Source: Hymenobacter psoromatis
Lineage (GTDB): Bacteria; Bacteroidota; Bacteroidia; Cytophagales; Hymenobacteraceae
Direction: 5' to 3'
DNA: 64,000 nucleotides
Assembly (NCBI GenBank): GCA_001596155.1
Contig: CP014771.1
Location: 3,100,001 to 3,164,000 of the forward strand
Shown: piece by piece, positions 1 to 7,909 of the stretch
Layout of the letters: every line of letters begins with the position of its first letter
Position numbering within the stretch: position 1 is the first letter of the stretch
Program-made: the position numbers and the translations under genes
The notes under the pieces: model-generated
The model's input: only the letters and a program-made list of their open reading frames with translations
Database searches by the model: none
What the model was told of the DNA's origin: nothing

Positions 1-1089
1 GTCGGCATCGATGACGAGCGGCACGGTAGCCGTGCGCAGAATCTTCTCCAGCACGGTGCGGCTGGCATCTTCCTGGCCCAGGCCGGGGCCGATGCCAATG
101 GCCTGGTAATCTTTTATTTCTGGTAATTCGCTGATGAAGTCAGCCTGGGGGTCGGGCAGGCACATGGCCTCGGGCCGGGTGGTCTGGATGATGTCGTAGC
201 CGCAGCCGGGCACGGCCACCGTCAGCAGCCCTACCCCCCCGCGCAGGCACGAGCCCGCCGCCAACACGGCCGCACCCACTTTGCCCCGGCTGCCGGCCAG
301 CAGCAGCGCGTGGCCAAAGGTATTTTTGTAAGCAAACTTGCCGCGCTTGGGCAGCGTCACATCGGGCGCGGGCGCGGCCAGCGCGGCGTCGAAGCCGCCT
401 ACCCCCGGCATGCGGGTGAGGTGCCAGGGCGTATCGGCTTGCGCAATAAAATCGGGGCTCAGGCCAATATCCACCACGTGCCACTCGCCCACGAACTCCG
501 CATTTTGCGGCAGCAGAAACGCCAGCTTGGGCAGCCCGAAGCTGATGGTGTGCGCGGCCCGCACCACGGGTGCGGCCGGGTCGGGCTGCGGCGCGTCGGC
601 CAGCAGACCGCTGGGCAAATCCACGGCCACCACGCGGGCCTGGCTGTCGTTCAGGTGCTTGACCACGGCGGCGGCCACGCCAGCGAGCGGGCGGCTGAGG
701 CCGGTGCCAAACAGCGCATCCACGACCAGCGTGCCGGGCTGGATGGGGGGTAGGGCTTCGGCGCTCAGCTCGATGATGGGGATGACTTTGGGCAGCACGT
801 GGTGGTTGTACTCGTAGTCGTCGGAGTATTTCGGGGCGGGCAGCAGGCCCAGGCGCACGGCGTAGCCGGCCCCGTGGAGCAGGCGGGCTAGGGCCAGGCC
901 GTCGCCACCGTTGTTGCCGGGGCCGCACAGCAACAGGATTTTGCCGGCCTCGGCGGGGGTGAAGTGCTGGGAGAGCCAGCCGGCCAGGGCAATGGCCGCG
1001 CGCTCCATCAGGGCCGTGGAGGTGGTGCGCTGCTCGCGGATGGTGGCCTGGTCGAGTTCCCGGATTTGGGCGGCGGAGAGGAGTTTCAT
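1..1089 (-). CDS. nnr: Bifunctional NAD(P)H-hydrate epimerase/dehydratase, C-terminus outside window
   Basis: Repairs hydrated NAD(P)H: the N-terminal YjeF domain epimerises R- to S-NADHX, and the C-terminal ribokinase-like domain dehydrates S-NADHX using ADP. Reading from an ATG at 1089 gives 363 codons without a stop. The N-terminal domain shows GPGNNGGDG at about residues 56-64 and the DALFGTGL region that follows. The C-terminal domain starts around residue 245 with GSRGKVGAAVLAA and then GIGPGLG; the sequence is cut at VIDAD, next to the usual catalytic Asp. Roughly the last 130 residues lie beyond base 1. The start is divergent from the hydrolase at 1135, with only 45 bp between them. 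Three CTACCCC-type motifs lie inside the gene. Confidence 0.93.
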   Translation of the reverse strand, partial: MKLLSAAQIRELDQATIREQRTTSTALMERAAIALAGWLSQHFTPAEAGKILLLCGPGNNGGDGLALARLLHGAGYAVRLGLLPAPKYSDDYEYNHHVLPKVIPIIELSAEALPPIQPGTLVVDALFGTGLSRPLAGVAAAVVKHLNDSQARVVAVDLPSGLLADAPQPDPAAPVVRAAHTISFGLPKLAFLLPQNAEFVGEWHVVDIGLSPDFIAQADTPWHLTRMPGVGGFDAALAAPAPDVTLPKRGKFAYKNTFGHALLLAGSRGKVGAAVLAAGSCLRGGVGLLTVAVPGCGYDIIQTTRPEAMCLPDPQADFISELPEIKDYQAIGIGPGLGQEDASRTVLEKILRTATVPLVIDAD

Positions 1090-1134
1090 AAGCAGAATTT
1101 TACGCAAAACAGCCTCGGCAGGCTACTTTTAGCG

Positions 1135-1674
1135 ATGCAAAGAACAACACGCTTTTTTATCGTGCCGGGCCTGGGCAGTTCGGGGCCGGCGCATTGGCAG
1201 ACGTACTTCGAGCGGGAAAACCCGGCTTTCACCCGCATTCAGCAGCGCGAATGGGACGCCCCGGACCGCACCGAATGGGTAGCTACCCTGGAGCAGGCGC
1301 TGGCCGGCGAGGACCTGGCCAACGTGGTGCTCGTGGCCCACAGCCTGGGCTGCGCCACGGTGGCGCATTGGGCGGCCGCGCATGGGCACCGCATCAAGGG
1401 CGCGCTGCTGGTGGCACCCAGCGACGTAGATACGGCGCGCTACGCCACCTTTCCTACCACCGGCTTTGGGCCGATGCCGTTGCAGCGGCTGCCTTTTCCG
1501 AGCATCGTGGTGGCCAGCACCACCGACGAGTGGGCGAGCCTGGCGCGCACCCGGCAGTTTGCCGAGGCCTGGGGCAGTGAGCTGGTGAACATTGGCCCGG
1601 CCGGCCACATCAACGCCGCCAGCGGCTTCGGTGACTGGCCGGCGGGGTTGGCGCTGGCTGAAAAATGGGCCTGA
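1135..1674 (+). CDS. RBBP9/YdeN-family serine hydrolase
   Basis: Small alpha/beta hydrolase of 179 residues, matching the usual 180-190 of the RBBP9/YdeN family. The nucleophile is Ser70 in AHSLG, followed by Asp131 (TTDEW) and His158 (GPAGH), a complete triad in the right order. An early PGLGSSGPAHW motif is characteristic of the family. The reading frame is open further upstream, but the ATG at 1135 is chosen because the product then begins directly before the first beta strand (RFFIVPGLG). Substrate unknown; the protein has no signal peptide and should be cytosolic. Confidence 0.9.
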   Translation: MQRTTRFFIVPGLGSSGPAHWQTYFERENPAFTRIQQREWDAPDRTEWVATLEQALAGEDLANVVLVAHSLGCATVAHWAAAHGHRIKGALLVAPSDVDTARYATFPTTGFGPMPLQRLPFPSIVVASTTDEWASLARTRQFAEAWGSELVNIGPAGHINAASGFGDWPAGLALAEKWA

Positions 1675-1740
1675 CCACCGGAAATGAACCCTGCGCTACC
1701 GCATACGTTTTACCCTTAACACACCCTAGCACGTAATTTT

Positions 1741-2199
1741 ATGCAAACCTGGAACGACGTTATCCGCCTGGCCAACCACGCCCCTACCCCCCCCCGCCGC
1801 GTCGAAAAGACCCCGGCCGAATGGAAAGCCCAGCTCACCCCCGAGCAGTACCACGTAACCCGCGAGCACGGCACCGAGCGCGCCTTCACCGGCGAATATT
1901 GCGAAGCCCACGAGGCCGGCCTCTACGCCTGCGTGTGCTGCGGCACGCCGCTCTACGACTCGCGCACCAAGTTTGAGAGCGGCACCGGCTGGCCCAGCTT
2001 CACGCAGCCCGTGGAGGAAGATGCCATCAAATACAAAAAAGACACCAGCTACGGCATGACCCGCGTGGAGGTGCTTTGCAACGTGTGTGACGCGCACCAG
2101 GGCCACGCGTTTCCCGACGGCCCGGCGCCCAGCGGCCTGCGTCTGTGCATCAATTCGGCCAGCATCAAGCTGGTAACGACCAAGGAGCCAGCCGCGTAG
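1741..2199 (+). CDS. msrB: Peptide-methionine (R)-S-oxide reductase MsrB
   Basis: Reduces the R-epimer of methionine sulfoxide in proteins, using thioredoxin. The 152 residues contain both structural zinc pairs (Cys64/Cys67 in CVCC and Cys113/Cys116 in CNVC), the GTGWPSF substrate motif and the catalytic Cys136 in RLCINSAS. No signal peptide, so cytosolic. The N-terminus carries a Pro-rich stretch written with a CCTACCCC motif (bases about 1775-1790). It stands alone between the hydrolase gene and a palindromic repeat. Confidence 0.96.
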   Translation: MQTWNDVIRLANHAPTPPRRVEKTPAEWKAQLTPEQYHVTREHGTERAFTGEYCEAHEAGLYACVCCGTPLYDSRTKFESGTGWPSFTQPVEEDAIKYKKDTSYGMTRVEVLCNVCDAHQGHAFPDGPAPSGLRLCINSASIKLVTTKEPAA

Positions 2200-2234
2200 C
2201 AAGCGCACTTTTTAATTAAGAACGTCCTGCTGAA

Positions 2235-2335
2235 AGAACGTCATGCTGAGCTTGTCGAAGCATCTCGCTCGCGTCGTTGGAGTACTAGTTCAACGATGCG
2301 AGCGAGATGCTTCGGCAGGCTCAGCATGACGTTCT
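2235..2335. repeat. Palindromic intergenic repeat, AGAACGTCATG family
   Basis: About 100 bp able to fold into one long imperfect hairpin. The ends are AGAACGTCATG and CATGACGTTCT, and inside them GAAGCATCTCGCTCGC pairs with GCGAGCGAGATGCTTC. It lies between msrB and sdaAA. A second member with the same termini is at 58196-58294. Confidence 0.88.
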
Positions 2336-2423
2336 GCGTTTAACGAACCAGCCATTCTTTTTTATCTTTCATCTCGTTTATCTTTCATCCCGCTAACCTT
2401 TTCCTACCCCCTCCCACCCCGTC

Positions 2424-3320
2424 ATGTCGCTCTTATTCACTGATTTTGCCTCGTGGCAGGCGCACTGCGCGGCTACCGGCGAGCCGCTTTACCAGCCCGT
2501 GCTGGCCTACGAGATTGAGCAGAAGGGCGCTACCGAGGAGGCCATTTGGCCTACTTTGCAACGGGCCTACGACGTGATGCGCGAGGCCGTGCACGAGGGC
2601 CAGACCGGCAACATGACTTCGCGCTCGGGCATGATAAATAACGGGGCCAAGAAAATTGCCGCTTCGCCCATCACGGTGCTTTCGCCAGAATTTAAGCAGT
2701 TGATAATAAGCGCATTGGGAGCCAAAGAAGTGAACTCGTGCATGGGCCGCGTGGTGGCCGCGCCCACGGCCGGCGCGTCGGGCATTTTGCCGGGCGTGCT
2801 CACCACCATCCAGCGCATTCATGGGCTGACCGACCACAAGATTTTAGAAGGCCTGCTGGTGGCGGCCGGCATCGCGCTCATTATTGAGCAAAATGCCTCG
2901 CTGGCCGGGGCCGTGGGCGGCTGCCAGGCCGAAACCGGCTCGGCGGCCGCGATGGGCGCGGGTGCCATCGTGTATTGCCTGGGGGGTAGCGTGGACGAAA
3001 CGTTCGCCGCCGTGGCCATCACCATCCAGTGCATGCTGGGGCTGGTGTGCGACCCGGTGGCGGGCCTCGTGGAGGTGCCCTGCGTGGTGCGCAACGCCTC
3101 GGCGGCGGCCATCGCGTTTTCGTCGGCGCAGATTGCCATCGCGGGCGTTGACCCGGTTATTCCCGTTGACCAATGCGTGGCCGCCCTCGGCGAAGTGGGC
3201 CAGAGCATGGAAACCCGCTACAAGGAAACCGCTCTCGGCGGCCTGGCCAACACGAAGAGGGGTAGGGAAATTGAGAAGCTGGTGCTGGTGCAGGACGTGA
3301 ACATTCTGCCCGACGAGTAG
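2424..3320 (+). CDS. sdaAA: L-serine dehydratase, iron-sulfur-dependent, alpha subunit
   Basis: Deaminates L-serine to pyruvate and ammonia with a [4Fe-4S] cluster. The 298 residues match the alpha subunit (SdaAA type) over the whole length. Cys167 (GGCQAE), Cys203 and Cys209 (IQCMLGLVCDP) are the expected cluster ligands; the SCMGRVVAAPTAGASG region is typical of the family. The beta subunit is not beside it and was not found in the window, so it must be encoded elsewhere. A small palindrome follows the stop. Confidence 0.93.
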   Translation: MSLLFTDFASWQAHCAATGEPLYQPVLAYEIEQKGATEEAIWPTLQRAYDVMREAVHEGQTGNMTSRSGMINNGAKKIAASPITVLSPEFKQLIISALGAKEVNSCMGRVVAAPTAGASGILPGVLTTIQRIHGLTDHKILEGLLVAAGIALIIEQNASLAGAVGGCQAETGSAAAMGAGAIVYCLGGSVDETFAAVAITIQCMLGLVCDPVAGLVEVPCVVRNASAAAIAFSSAQIAIAGVDPVIPVDQCVAALGEVGQSMETRYKETALGGLANTKRGREIEKLVLVQDVNILPDE

Positions 3321-3327
3321 GCCGGTA

Positions 3328-3355
3328 GTAGCGCGAACTTTCCGGTTCGCGCTAC
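3328..3355. repeat. Short palindrome, GTAGCGCGAAC family, single hairpin
   Basis: GTAGCGCGAAC at 3328-3338 and its exact complement GTTCGCGCTAC at 3345-3355 form an 11-bp stem with a 6-base loop. It lies between two convergent genes (stops at 3320 and 3366) and may end both transcripts. The same unit appears in inverted pairs at 27871-27980 and 32619-32719. Confidence 0.85.
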
Positions 3356-3365
3356 TCAATTCGCG

Positions 3366-4424
3366 CTACTCCAGCGTAGGCGGCGTCATCAGCAGCGCGC
3401 CCAGAAACTTGAGGGATGGCTCGTAGCGCATCCGGCGCTCCTGGTAGTGTTGCCAGGCGGCTTCTTCGCTGGTGCGTAGGGGTAGGCCGGCCGTGCGCAG
3501 GGCCTGCCAGGCATCGGCAAATTCGGCGCGGCCGGGGGTAGTGGCGGCCATTTCTTCGGGCGTGCGCAGCTCGGCGGGCGCGGTGCCCGACTTGCGGTCG
3601 AAGAAGCGATGCACCCGATTCAGAGCCAGCACGCCGGCCGCGAACGTGAGCTCGACCTGCCGCGAGCGGGGCACGTCGAGGGCCGAAAACAGCAGGTTGG
3701 CTGCGTCTAGGATGAGGCCGGCGGCCAGCACCCACGAGCGGCCTGCCTGCGGCGAGCGAAAAAAGGCCAGCACCGGCAGCGAGGTATGGCTTTCGTCAAT
3801 CTCGACCAGCCACTGCTCCCAGTGCAGCCACTGGGCGTCGTCGTTCAAAAAATCCTGGTCGTGCCCCAGCCACAGCACCAGGCCCGCCGCCGAGGCGGGC
3901 ACGCCGGCCCGCAATTCCAGCTGGGCCACTACGACTTCGCGGCGCGAAAATGCTTGGTAAATGGTGGGCAGATACGAGATAAGCAGCGTGAGCAGCAACA
4001 GTCCCAGCGTGGCTTCGGAGTAGCTGAACACGTTGACCAAGAAGCCGTTTTGCTTGGCCGTACCCAATGTAAGTAGCGAGCTGCCGCTCAGCTCATAGCT
4101 CTTGGTGAAGTCGGCTACGCCCAGCGACCAGTAGATGCCCGTGTAGCCCAGGCCTACCAGCGCTAGCCAGCCAATGGGCAGCGCCACCAGCCCCACTGGC
4201 GCGTAGTGCGCCAGAATGCGGTCGCGCCGGGCATAGTTGCGCGCATGGCGCGCCGCGAAGTTGAACAGGGCCCGCAACCCGCCAAACACGAAGACATTGA
4301 GCCGCACCGACTCATTGCGCGGCAGCACAAACGAGCGAATAGCCGCCGACACGGTAGTAATAATCAGCACGCCGCCCGCCAGCCCGGCCAGCCCGCGCAG
4401 TCCTTGTTCAAAAAATAAAAACAT
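3366..4424 (-). CDS. Ion-channel-like integral membrane protein
   Basis: Protein of 352 residues with hydrophobic segments near residues 8-30, 78-100 and 135-165 and a long soluble C-terminal half. Between the second and third segments lies SGSSLLTLGT, which resembles the pore helix and filter of two-helix potassium channels, although the filter is not the canonical TVGYG. The C-terminal part has no domain I recognise. Assignment to the channel superfamily rests on this layout only. Its 3' end faces sdaAA across a palindrome; upstream is hipT in the same direction. Confidence 0.55.
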   Translation of the reverse strand: MFLFFEQGLRGLAGLAGGVLIITTVSAAIRSFVLPRNESVRLNVFVFGGLRALFNFAARHARNYARRDRILAHYAPVGLVALPIGWLALVGLGYTGIYWSLGVADFTKSYELSGSSLLTLGTAKQNGFLVNVFSYSEATLGLLLLTLLISYLPTIYQAFSRREVVVAQLELRAGVPASAAGLVLWLGHDQDFLNDDAQWLHWEQWLVEIDESHTSLPVLAFFRSPQAGRSWVLAAGLILDAANLLFSALDVPRSRQVELTFAAGVLALNRVHRFFDRKSGTAPAELRTPEEMAATTPGRAEFADAWQALRTAGLPLRTSEEAAWQHYQERRMRYEPSLKFLGALLMTPPTLE

Positions 4425-4451
4425 GGGCCGTTGTACGGACCAATGCCGCGC

Positions 4452-5480
4452 TTAGCTGCTACCCGCCAGCGAATAGCGCAGGCGCTGGCGGCGCGCGGCC
4501 AGGCTGGCGGCGTAGGCATCCTGCATGGCGGGCGTCAGAAAGGAGCGGCGCAGCAGCTTGTCGGTAGCGTCTTCGTGGCCGGCCATGTCGGCCAGCACCC
4601 GGCGCACACGGCTGGGCGGCAGCCCTATGCGCCGGCCAAATTCCAGGAAGTCATCGCAGGCTAGAAAGGCATTGGCCACAAAGCTGGGCGTCTCATAATC
4701 GTCGGCAAACAGGTCGAGGGCCAGGCCGTTGCCATCGTTCACGTGCAGGCTGGTGTTGAGCAGGTCGTAGCCGGGCGTGAGGCCGTATTCGCCATCGGGC
4801 TGGCGGTAGAGCGAGAAGTTTTTGAGGTGCGCGTCGCCGTTGCTGACCAGGTAGTTGAAGAGGATGAGACGAAAAAAAAGAGTTAATTCTGCGACGTAAT
4901 TAGTTGGCAAATGCTGGCGAATAAGATGAGCCATTTGCTCGTGGCTGAAATCGTACTTATAATTATCGCCGTGCTCCTGCTCAGTGCGCCCACCTAGCTG
5001 CGCAAAGTCTTCCTGGGCCAGCCGCAGGCCATCGGGCTGCACATCGAAGCGCCGAGTGAGGTAGGCCGGGCTACCATCGGCAAAGTGCATTACTGCGCAA
5101 GCAGCAGTAGGCAGCTTAAATACCTGCCGGGCCAGCTGCATGGTAAAATGCTCATTAGCTGGCAATTCCTTCACATCGCGAAAGGGGCTGGGCGGCACTG
5201 GTTTCAAAATATATTGGCCGCCCCGCGCCGTTAGGGCTAAGTGCGGTGCATCCGGTTCCCTCACCAGCCGGAGCGAAAATTTTTCCTGCACCCCTGATAC
5301 CGAAATCTGGCGCGTCAACTCACGTAGCTGCTGCTGTTCTTCATAAGTCGCCTTAGCGGGCGGGGTAAAAGACAATTCTGCCAGTATCGCGGACCCGTCG
5401 AAAAGCTCTTGGCAGCAAGCAGCACAGAAATCTATTTCTGCCTTCTTAAGGCGGCGCAGGCAGCCGGCACAGGTGTTCAT
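4452..5480 (-). CDS. hipT: HipT-type serine/threonine kinase toxin with N-terminal zinc ribbon
   Basis: Kinase toxin of the HipA fold lacking HipA's N-terminal subdomain, which is instead encoded separately by the gene upstream. The 342 residues show the Gly-rich loop SVSGVQEKFS (the SxS serine pair seen in HipT proteins), the ATP lysine in ILKP, the catalytic NGDAHLKN and the metal-binding YDLLNT. The first 30 residues carry two cysteine pairs (CAGC and CAACC), a likely zinc ribbon absent from E. coli HipT. The start overlaps the hipS stop by 4 bases. E. coli HipT phosphorylates tryptophanyl-tRNA synthetase; the target here is unknown. Confidence 0.88.
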   Translation of the reverse strand: MNTCAGCLRRLKKAEIDFCAACCQELFDGSAILAELSFTPPAKATYEEQQQLRELTRQISVSGVQEKFSLRLVREPDAPHLALTARGGQYILKPVPPSPFRDVKELPANEHFTMQLARQVFKLPTAACAVMHFADGSPAYLTRRFDVQPDGLRLAQEDFAQLGGRTEQEHGDNYKYDFSHEQMAHLIRQHLPTNYVAELTLFFRLILFNYLVSNGDAHLKNFSLYRQPDGEYGLTPGYDLLNTSLHVNDGNGLALDLFADDYETPSFVANAFLACDDFLEFGRRIGLPPSRVRRVLADMAGHEDATDKLLRRSFLTPAMQDAYAASLAARRQRLRYSLAGSS

Positions 5481-5809
5481 AAATCAGGTAAAATCTCGCG
5501 TATCGTAACTGCCCCTATGGTTTCGGTATGCGCCGTGCGGAGCAGCCGCGTAAAGTGGTCACGCTCATCAATTTTCAATTCCCGACATTGAATTTGCTTG
5601 GCTATCCCTTCAGCCAGCAAGCCGTAGAAAAAACTGAACAGAACGGGCGACACAAATGCCTCGGGGCGCTTGGGTAGCGTGAGGCTGATAGGGGGTAGGC
5701 CGGCCTGCAAGTACGCCTCGTGGTAGCGAAAAGAATATTGCGCGCCCGTGCGCCGCAATATGCCCGCCAACCGGCCATTAAACAGTACCTCAGCGGCTTG
5801 CGGTTTCAT
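5477..5809 (-). CDS. hipS: HipS-type antitoxin (HipA N-terminal subdomain 1)
   Basis: Stand-alone protein of 110 residues matching the N-terminal subdomain of HipA (VLFNGRLAGILRR then FRYHEAYL and a PPISLTLPKR stretch). In the HipBST systems described from enteropathogenic E. coli, this small protein rather than HipB is the antitoxin. It overlaps hipB upstream by 20 bp and hipT downstream by 4 bp, so the three genes are certainly one translational unit. Confidence 0.87.
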   Translation of the reverse strand: MKPQAAEVLFNGRLAGILRRTGAQYSFRYHEAYLQAGLPPISLTLPKRPEAFVSPVLFSFFYGLLAEGIAKQIQCRELKIDERDHFTRLLRTAHTETIGAVTIREILPDL

Positions 5810-6005
5810 TAGCTTTAGGCGTGAGCGTGAGCGTCAGATTCAGCACCGCCGCGATTTTCTCCAGTTGGCGCAAGCCGGGGTTGGCGCGGCCGGCTTCCAG
5901 CTCACGTAGTAAGCGCACTGAAACTCCACTCAACTCCGCTACTTCCTGCTGAGTCAGGTCAAGATGAAATCTTTGCTCACGCAACACCTGAAAAACATCC
6001 GGCAT
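5790..6005 (-). CDS. hipB: HipB-type helix-turn-helix regulator
   Basis: An XRE-type DNA-binding protein of 71 residues: LTQQEVAELSGVSVRLL then LEAGRANPGLRQLEKIA is a complete HTH of the Cro/C1 type. It is the first gene of the hipB-hipS-hipT operon and should repress it through the palindrome just upstream (6035-6062). Its length matches short HipB proteins without a C-terminal extension. Confidence 0.9.
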   Translation of the reverse strand: MPDVFQVLREQRFHLDLTQQEVAELSGVSVRLLRELEAGRANPGLRQLEKIAAVLNLTLTLTPKANETASR

Positions 6006-6034
6006 TATTTTGCCTTAAATAGTAATTGATTGGG

Positions 6035-6062
6035 CTAATTTATGAATCAATTCACAAATTAG
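6035..6062. promoter_or_regulatory. Probable HipB operator upstream of hipBST
   Basis: CTAATTTATGAA (6035-6046) and TTCACAAATTAG (6051-6062) form an inverted repeat with one mismatch and a 4-base spacer, in an AT-rich 87-bp gap between hipB and lutB. Position directly upstream of hipB and symmetry suggest an autoregulatory operator; binding is inferred. Confidence 0.65.
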
Positions 6063-6092
6063 GCAAAATACTTCCGGTTTTTAAATCAAATT

Positions 6093-7463
6093 TTAGTGGC
6101 TGGCACGCCACAATTCCCGAAACGACTTCTCAGCCACTTGCAGGCTTTCGCGGCGCTTGCGCCAGCCGGCCTGGTCGAGCAGGTAGCCGAGGCTGAAATC
6201 TTTGAGGCGGCCGGGCAGCACGTCGAGGGCCCAGCGGTGGCGCATGCTCCAGCGCCACAGGCTGATGGCCAGCTTCTCCATCGGCGCGTTGTAGCCCTCG
6301 GCCACGCTTTGCTGGCGGTTGAGCAGCAAGAGGTTGTGCAGGTTGATGCGCACCGGGCACACGCTGGTGCAGGCCCCGCACAGGCTGCTGGCAAAGCTCA
6401 GGTGCTGGTGTTCTTTGAGGCCGCTCAGGTGCGGGCTGATGACCGAGCCGATGGGGCCGGAATAGGTGGTTTCGTAGGTGTGGCCGCCGATGTTTTTATA
6501 CACCGGGCACACGTTGAGGCAGGCCCCGCAGCGAATGCAACGCAGCGCCTCGCGGCGGTCGGGCTTAGCGAGTAGGTTGGTACGGCCATTGTCGAGCAGA
6601 ATAACGACCATCTCCTCCGGCCCGTCGGGTTCGCCAGGCTGGCGCGGGCCGAAGTACACGGTGTTATAAACCGTGACTTGCTGGCCGGTGCCGCTGGTGC
6701 TGAGCAGCGGCCAAAACAGGTCGAGGTCGGTGAGCTGCGGGATGATTTTTTCGATGCCCACCACCGCAATGTGCAGGCCGGGAAAGGTGGCCGAGAGGCG
6801 GGCGTTGCCTTCGTTTTCGGTCACCGCTACCCCCCCTTCTTTGGCCAATAAGAAGTTACCGCCCGTGATGCCGACTTCGGCCGCCGTGTACTTGTCGCGC
6901 AGCAGGTGGCGGGCGGTGAGCACGAGCTGCTGGGCGTCGTCGGTGTGCGCGATGCCGAGGTGCTTGACGAAGATATCGGCGATGTCGGCCTTGCTCAGGT
7001 GCATGGCGGGCGTCACGATGTGGTAGGGCCGCTCGCCGTTGAGCTGCACGATGTACTCGCCCAGGTCCGTTTCGACCGACTCGATGCCCCTACCCTTCAG
7101 ATAGTGGTTGACGTGGATTTCCTCGGTGGTCATGCTCTTGGCCTTCACCACGGTGTGCGCCCCGCGCGCCTCGGTGAAGCGGCCGATTTCGGCCAGGGCT
7201 TCCTGGGCGTCGTTGGCCCACACCACCCTACCCCCCCTGGCAGTGAAGGCGGCCTCGAACTGGAGCAGGTACTCATCGAGCTTTTCGAGCACCTGGGCCT
7301 TGCGGTAGGCGGCGCGGGCGCGGGCCAGCTCGTGGTCCTGGTAGTGGAGCAGGCCGGCGCTCACGGCCGCATCGTACTTGCCGATGTTGAAGCGGATTTT
7401 GCGGCGGTGCTCGAGGTCGAAGGCCTTTTTATCCGCGTCTTTGAGAAATTGTTCGGACTTCAT
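6093..7463 (-). CDS. lutB: LutB-family iron-sulfur protein of lactate utilisation
   Basis: Iron-sulfur subunit of the LutABC L-lactate oxidation complex. The 456 residues contain an LUD domain (about 60-290) with the GGNFLLAKEGGVAVTENEGN signature, then two [4Fe-4S] motifs, CIRCGACLNVCP (Cys309/312/315/319) and CGACTSVCP (Cys362/365/369). lutA and lutC are not adjacent, unlike in Bacillus, so partners must be elsewhere. The start at 7463 lies directly beside the inverted repeat that holds the GxxExxY gene. Confidence 0.92.
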   Translation of the reverse strand: MKSEQFLKDADKKAFDLEHRRKIRFNIGKYDAAVSAGLLHYQDHELARARAAYRKAQVLEKLDEYLLQFEAAFTARGGRVVWANDAQEALAEIGRFTEARGAHTVVKAKSMTTEEIHVNHYLKGRGIESVETDLGEYIVQLNGERPYHIVTPAMHLSKADIADIFVKHLGIAHTDDAQQLVLTARHLLRDKYTAAEVGITGGNFLLAKEGGVAVTENEGNARLSATFPGLHIAVVGIEKIIPQLTDLDLFWPLLSTSGTGQQVTVYNTVYFGPRQPGEPDGPEEMVVILLDNGRTNLLAKPDRREALRCIRCGACLNVCPVYKNIGGHTYETTYSGPIGSVISPHLSGLKEHQHLSFASSLCGACTSVCPVRINLHNLLLLNRQQSVAEGYNAPMEKLAISLWRWSMRHRWALDVLPGRLKDFSLGYLLDQAGWRKRRESLQVAEKSFRELWRASH

Positions 7464-7903
7464 TTTCGCACGGAGTTCACGGAGTTACATAGAGTTTAGT
7501 TTACGAGGCGCACAATTTGGTCGCGCAGAGATATCGTATTGAAGTTGAGTAACAAGCCAGCTGGCAGCCCGGTTAGTTTTAAGTAGTTTAGGAGTTGTTT
7601 GGAATGAATGGGGGCTAATGCCTGCACAGATTTTAATTCCAGAATCACTCGCTCATTCACAATTATATCGGCTCTAAAAGAGAGCCCCAAATCAACTCCT
7701 TCATACAGCACCGGAATAGTTACTTCAGTAGCTACCAGCAATCCTCTCTTATTCAACTCATAGGCCAAGGCCGCAGCATAAACAGACTCCAGTAAGCCCG
7801 GACCCAGCACAGTATGCACCCGAAAAGCTGCCGATAAGATACTCTCCGTTAGCTTATTTAATTCCATAAAAACTCTGTGTAACTCCGTGAACTCTGTGCG
7901 AAA
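7464..7903. repeat. 34-bp inverted repeat pair enclosing the GxxExxY gene
   Basis: Arms at 7464-7497 and 7870-7903 match at 32 of 34 positions when one is reverse complemented. Each arm is three copies of a short unit (CACGGAGTT-like) spaced 9-10 bp. The enclosed gene starts 2 bp inside one arm and its stop codon lies in the other, so the 440-bp block is gene plus arms with nothing spare. It sits between lutB and the M28 peptidase. It looks like a discrete insertable cassette; mobility is inferred. Confidence 0.85.
7496..7867 (-). CDS. GxxExxY family protein
   Basis: A protein of 123 residues with the defining GLLESVY motif near residue 24, the RADIIVNERVILELKSV region and a TGLPAGLLLNFN C-terminus. 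The family is thought to have a PD-(D/E)XK-like nuclease fold: Asp in RADI and Glu-x-Lys in ELKS fit that. No function is established. Base composition is clearly more AT-rich than the neighbours, and the gene is bounded by an inverted repeat, so lateral arrival is likely. Confidence 0.88.
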   Translation of the reverse strand: MELNKLTESILSAAFRVHTVLGPGLLESVYAAALAYELNKRGLLVATEVTIPVLYEGVDLGLSFRADIIVNERVILELKSVQALAPIHSKQLLNYLKLTGLPAGLLLNFNTISLRDQIVRLVN

Positions 7904-7909
7904 ACTCCC

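Noticed and set aside
140..928. Arg/Pro-rich 262-codon frame on the minus strand
   Set aside because: It lies in a shifted frame of nnr, whose own frame is open to the window edge and shows full domain motifs.
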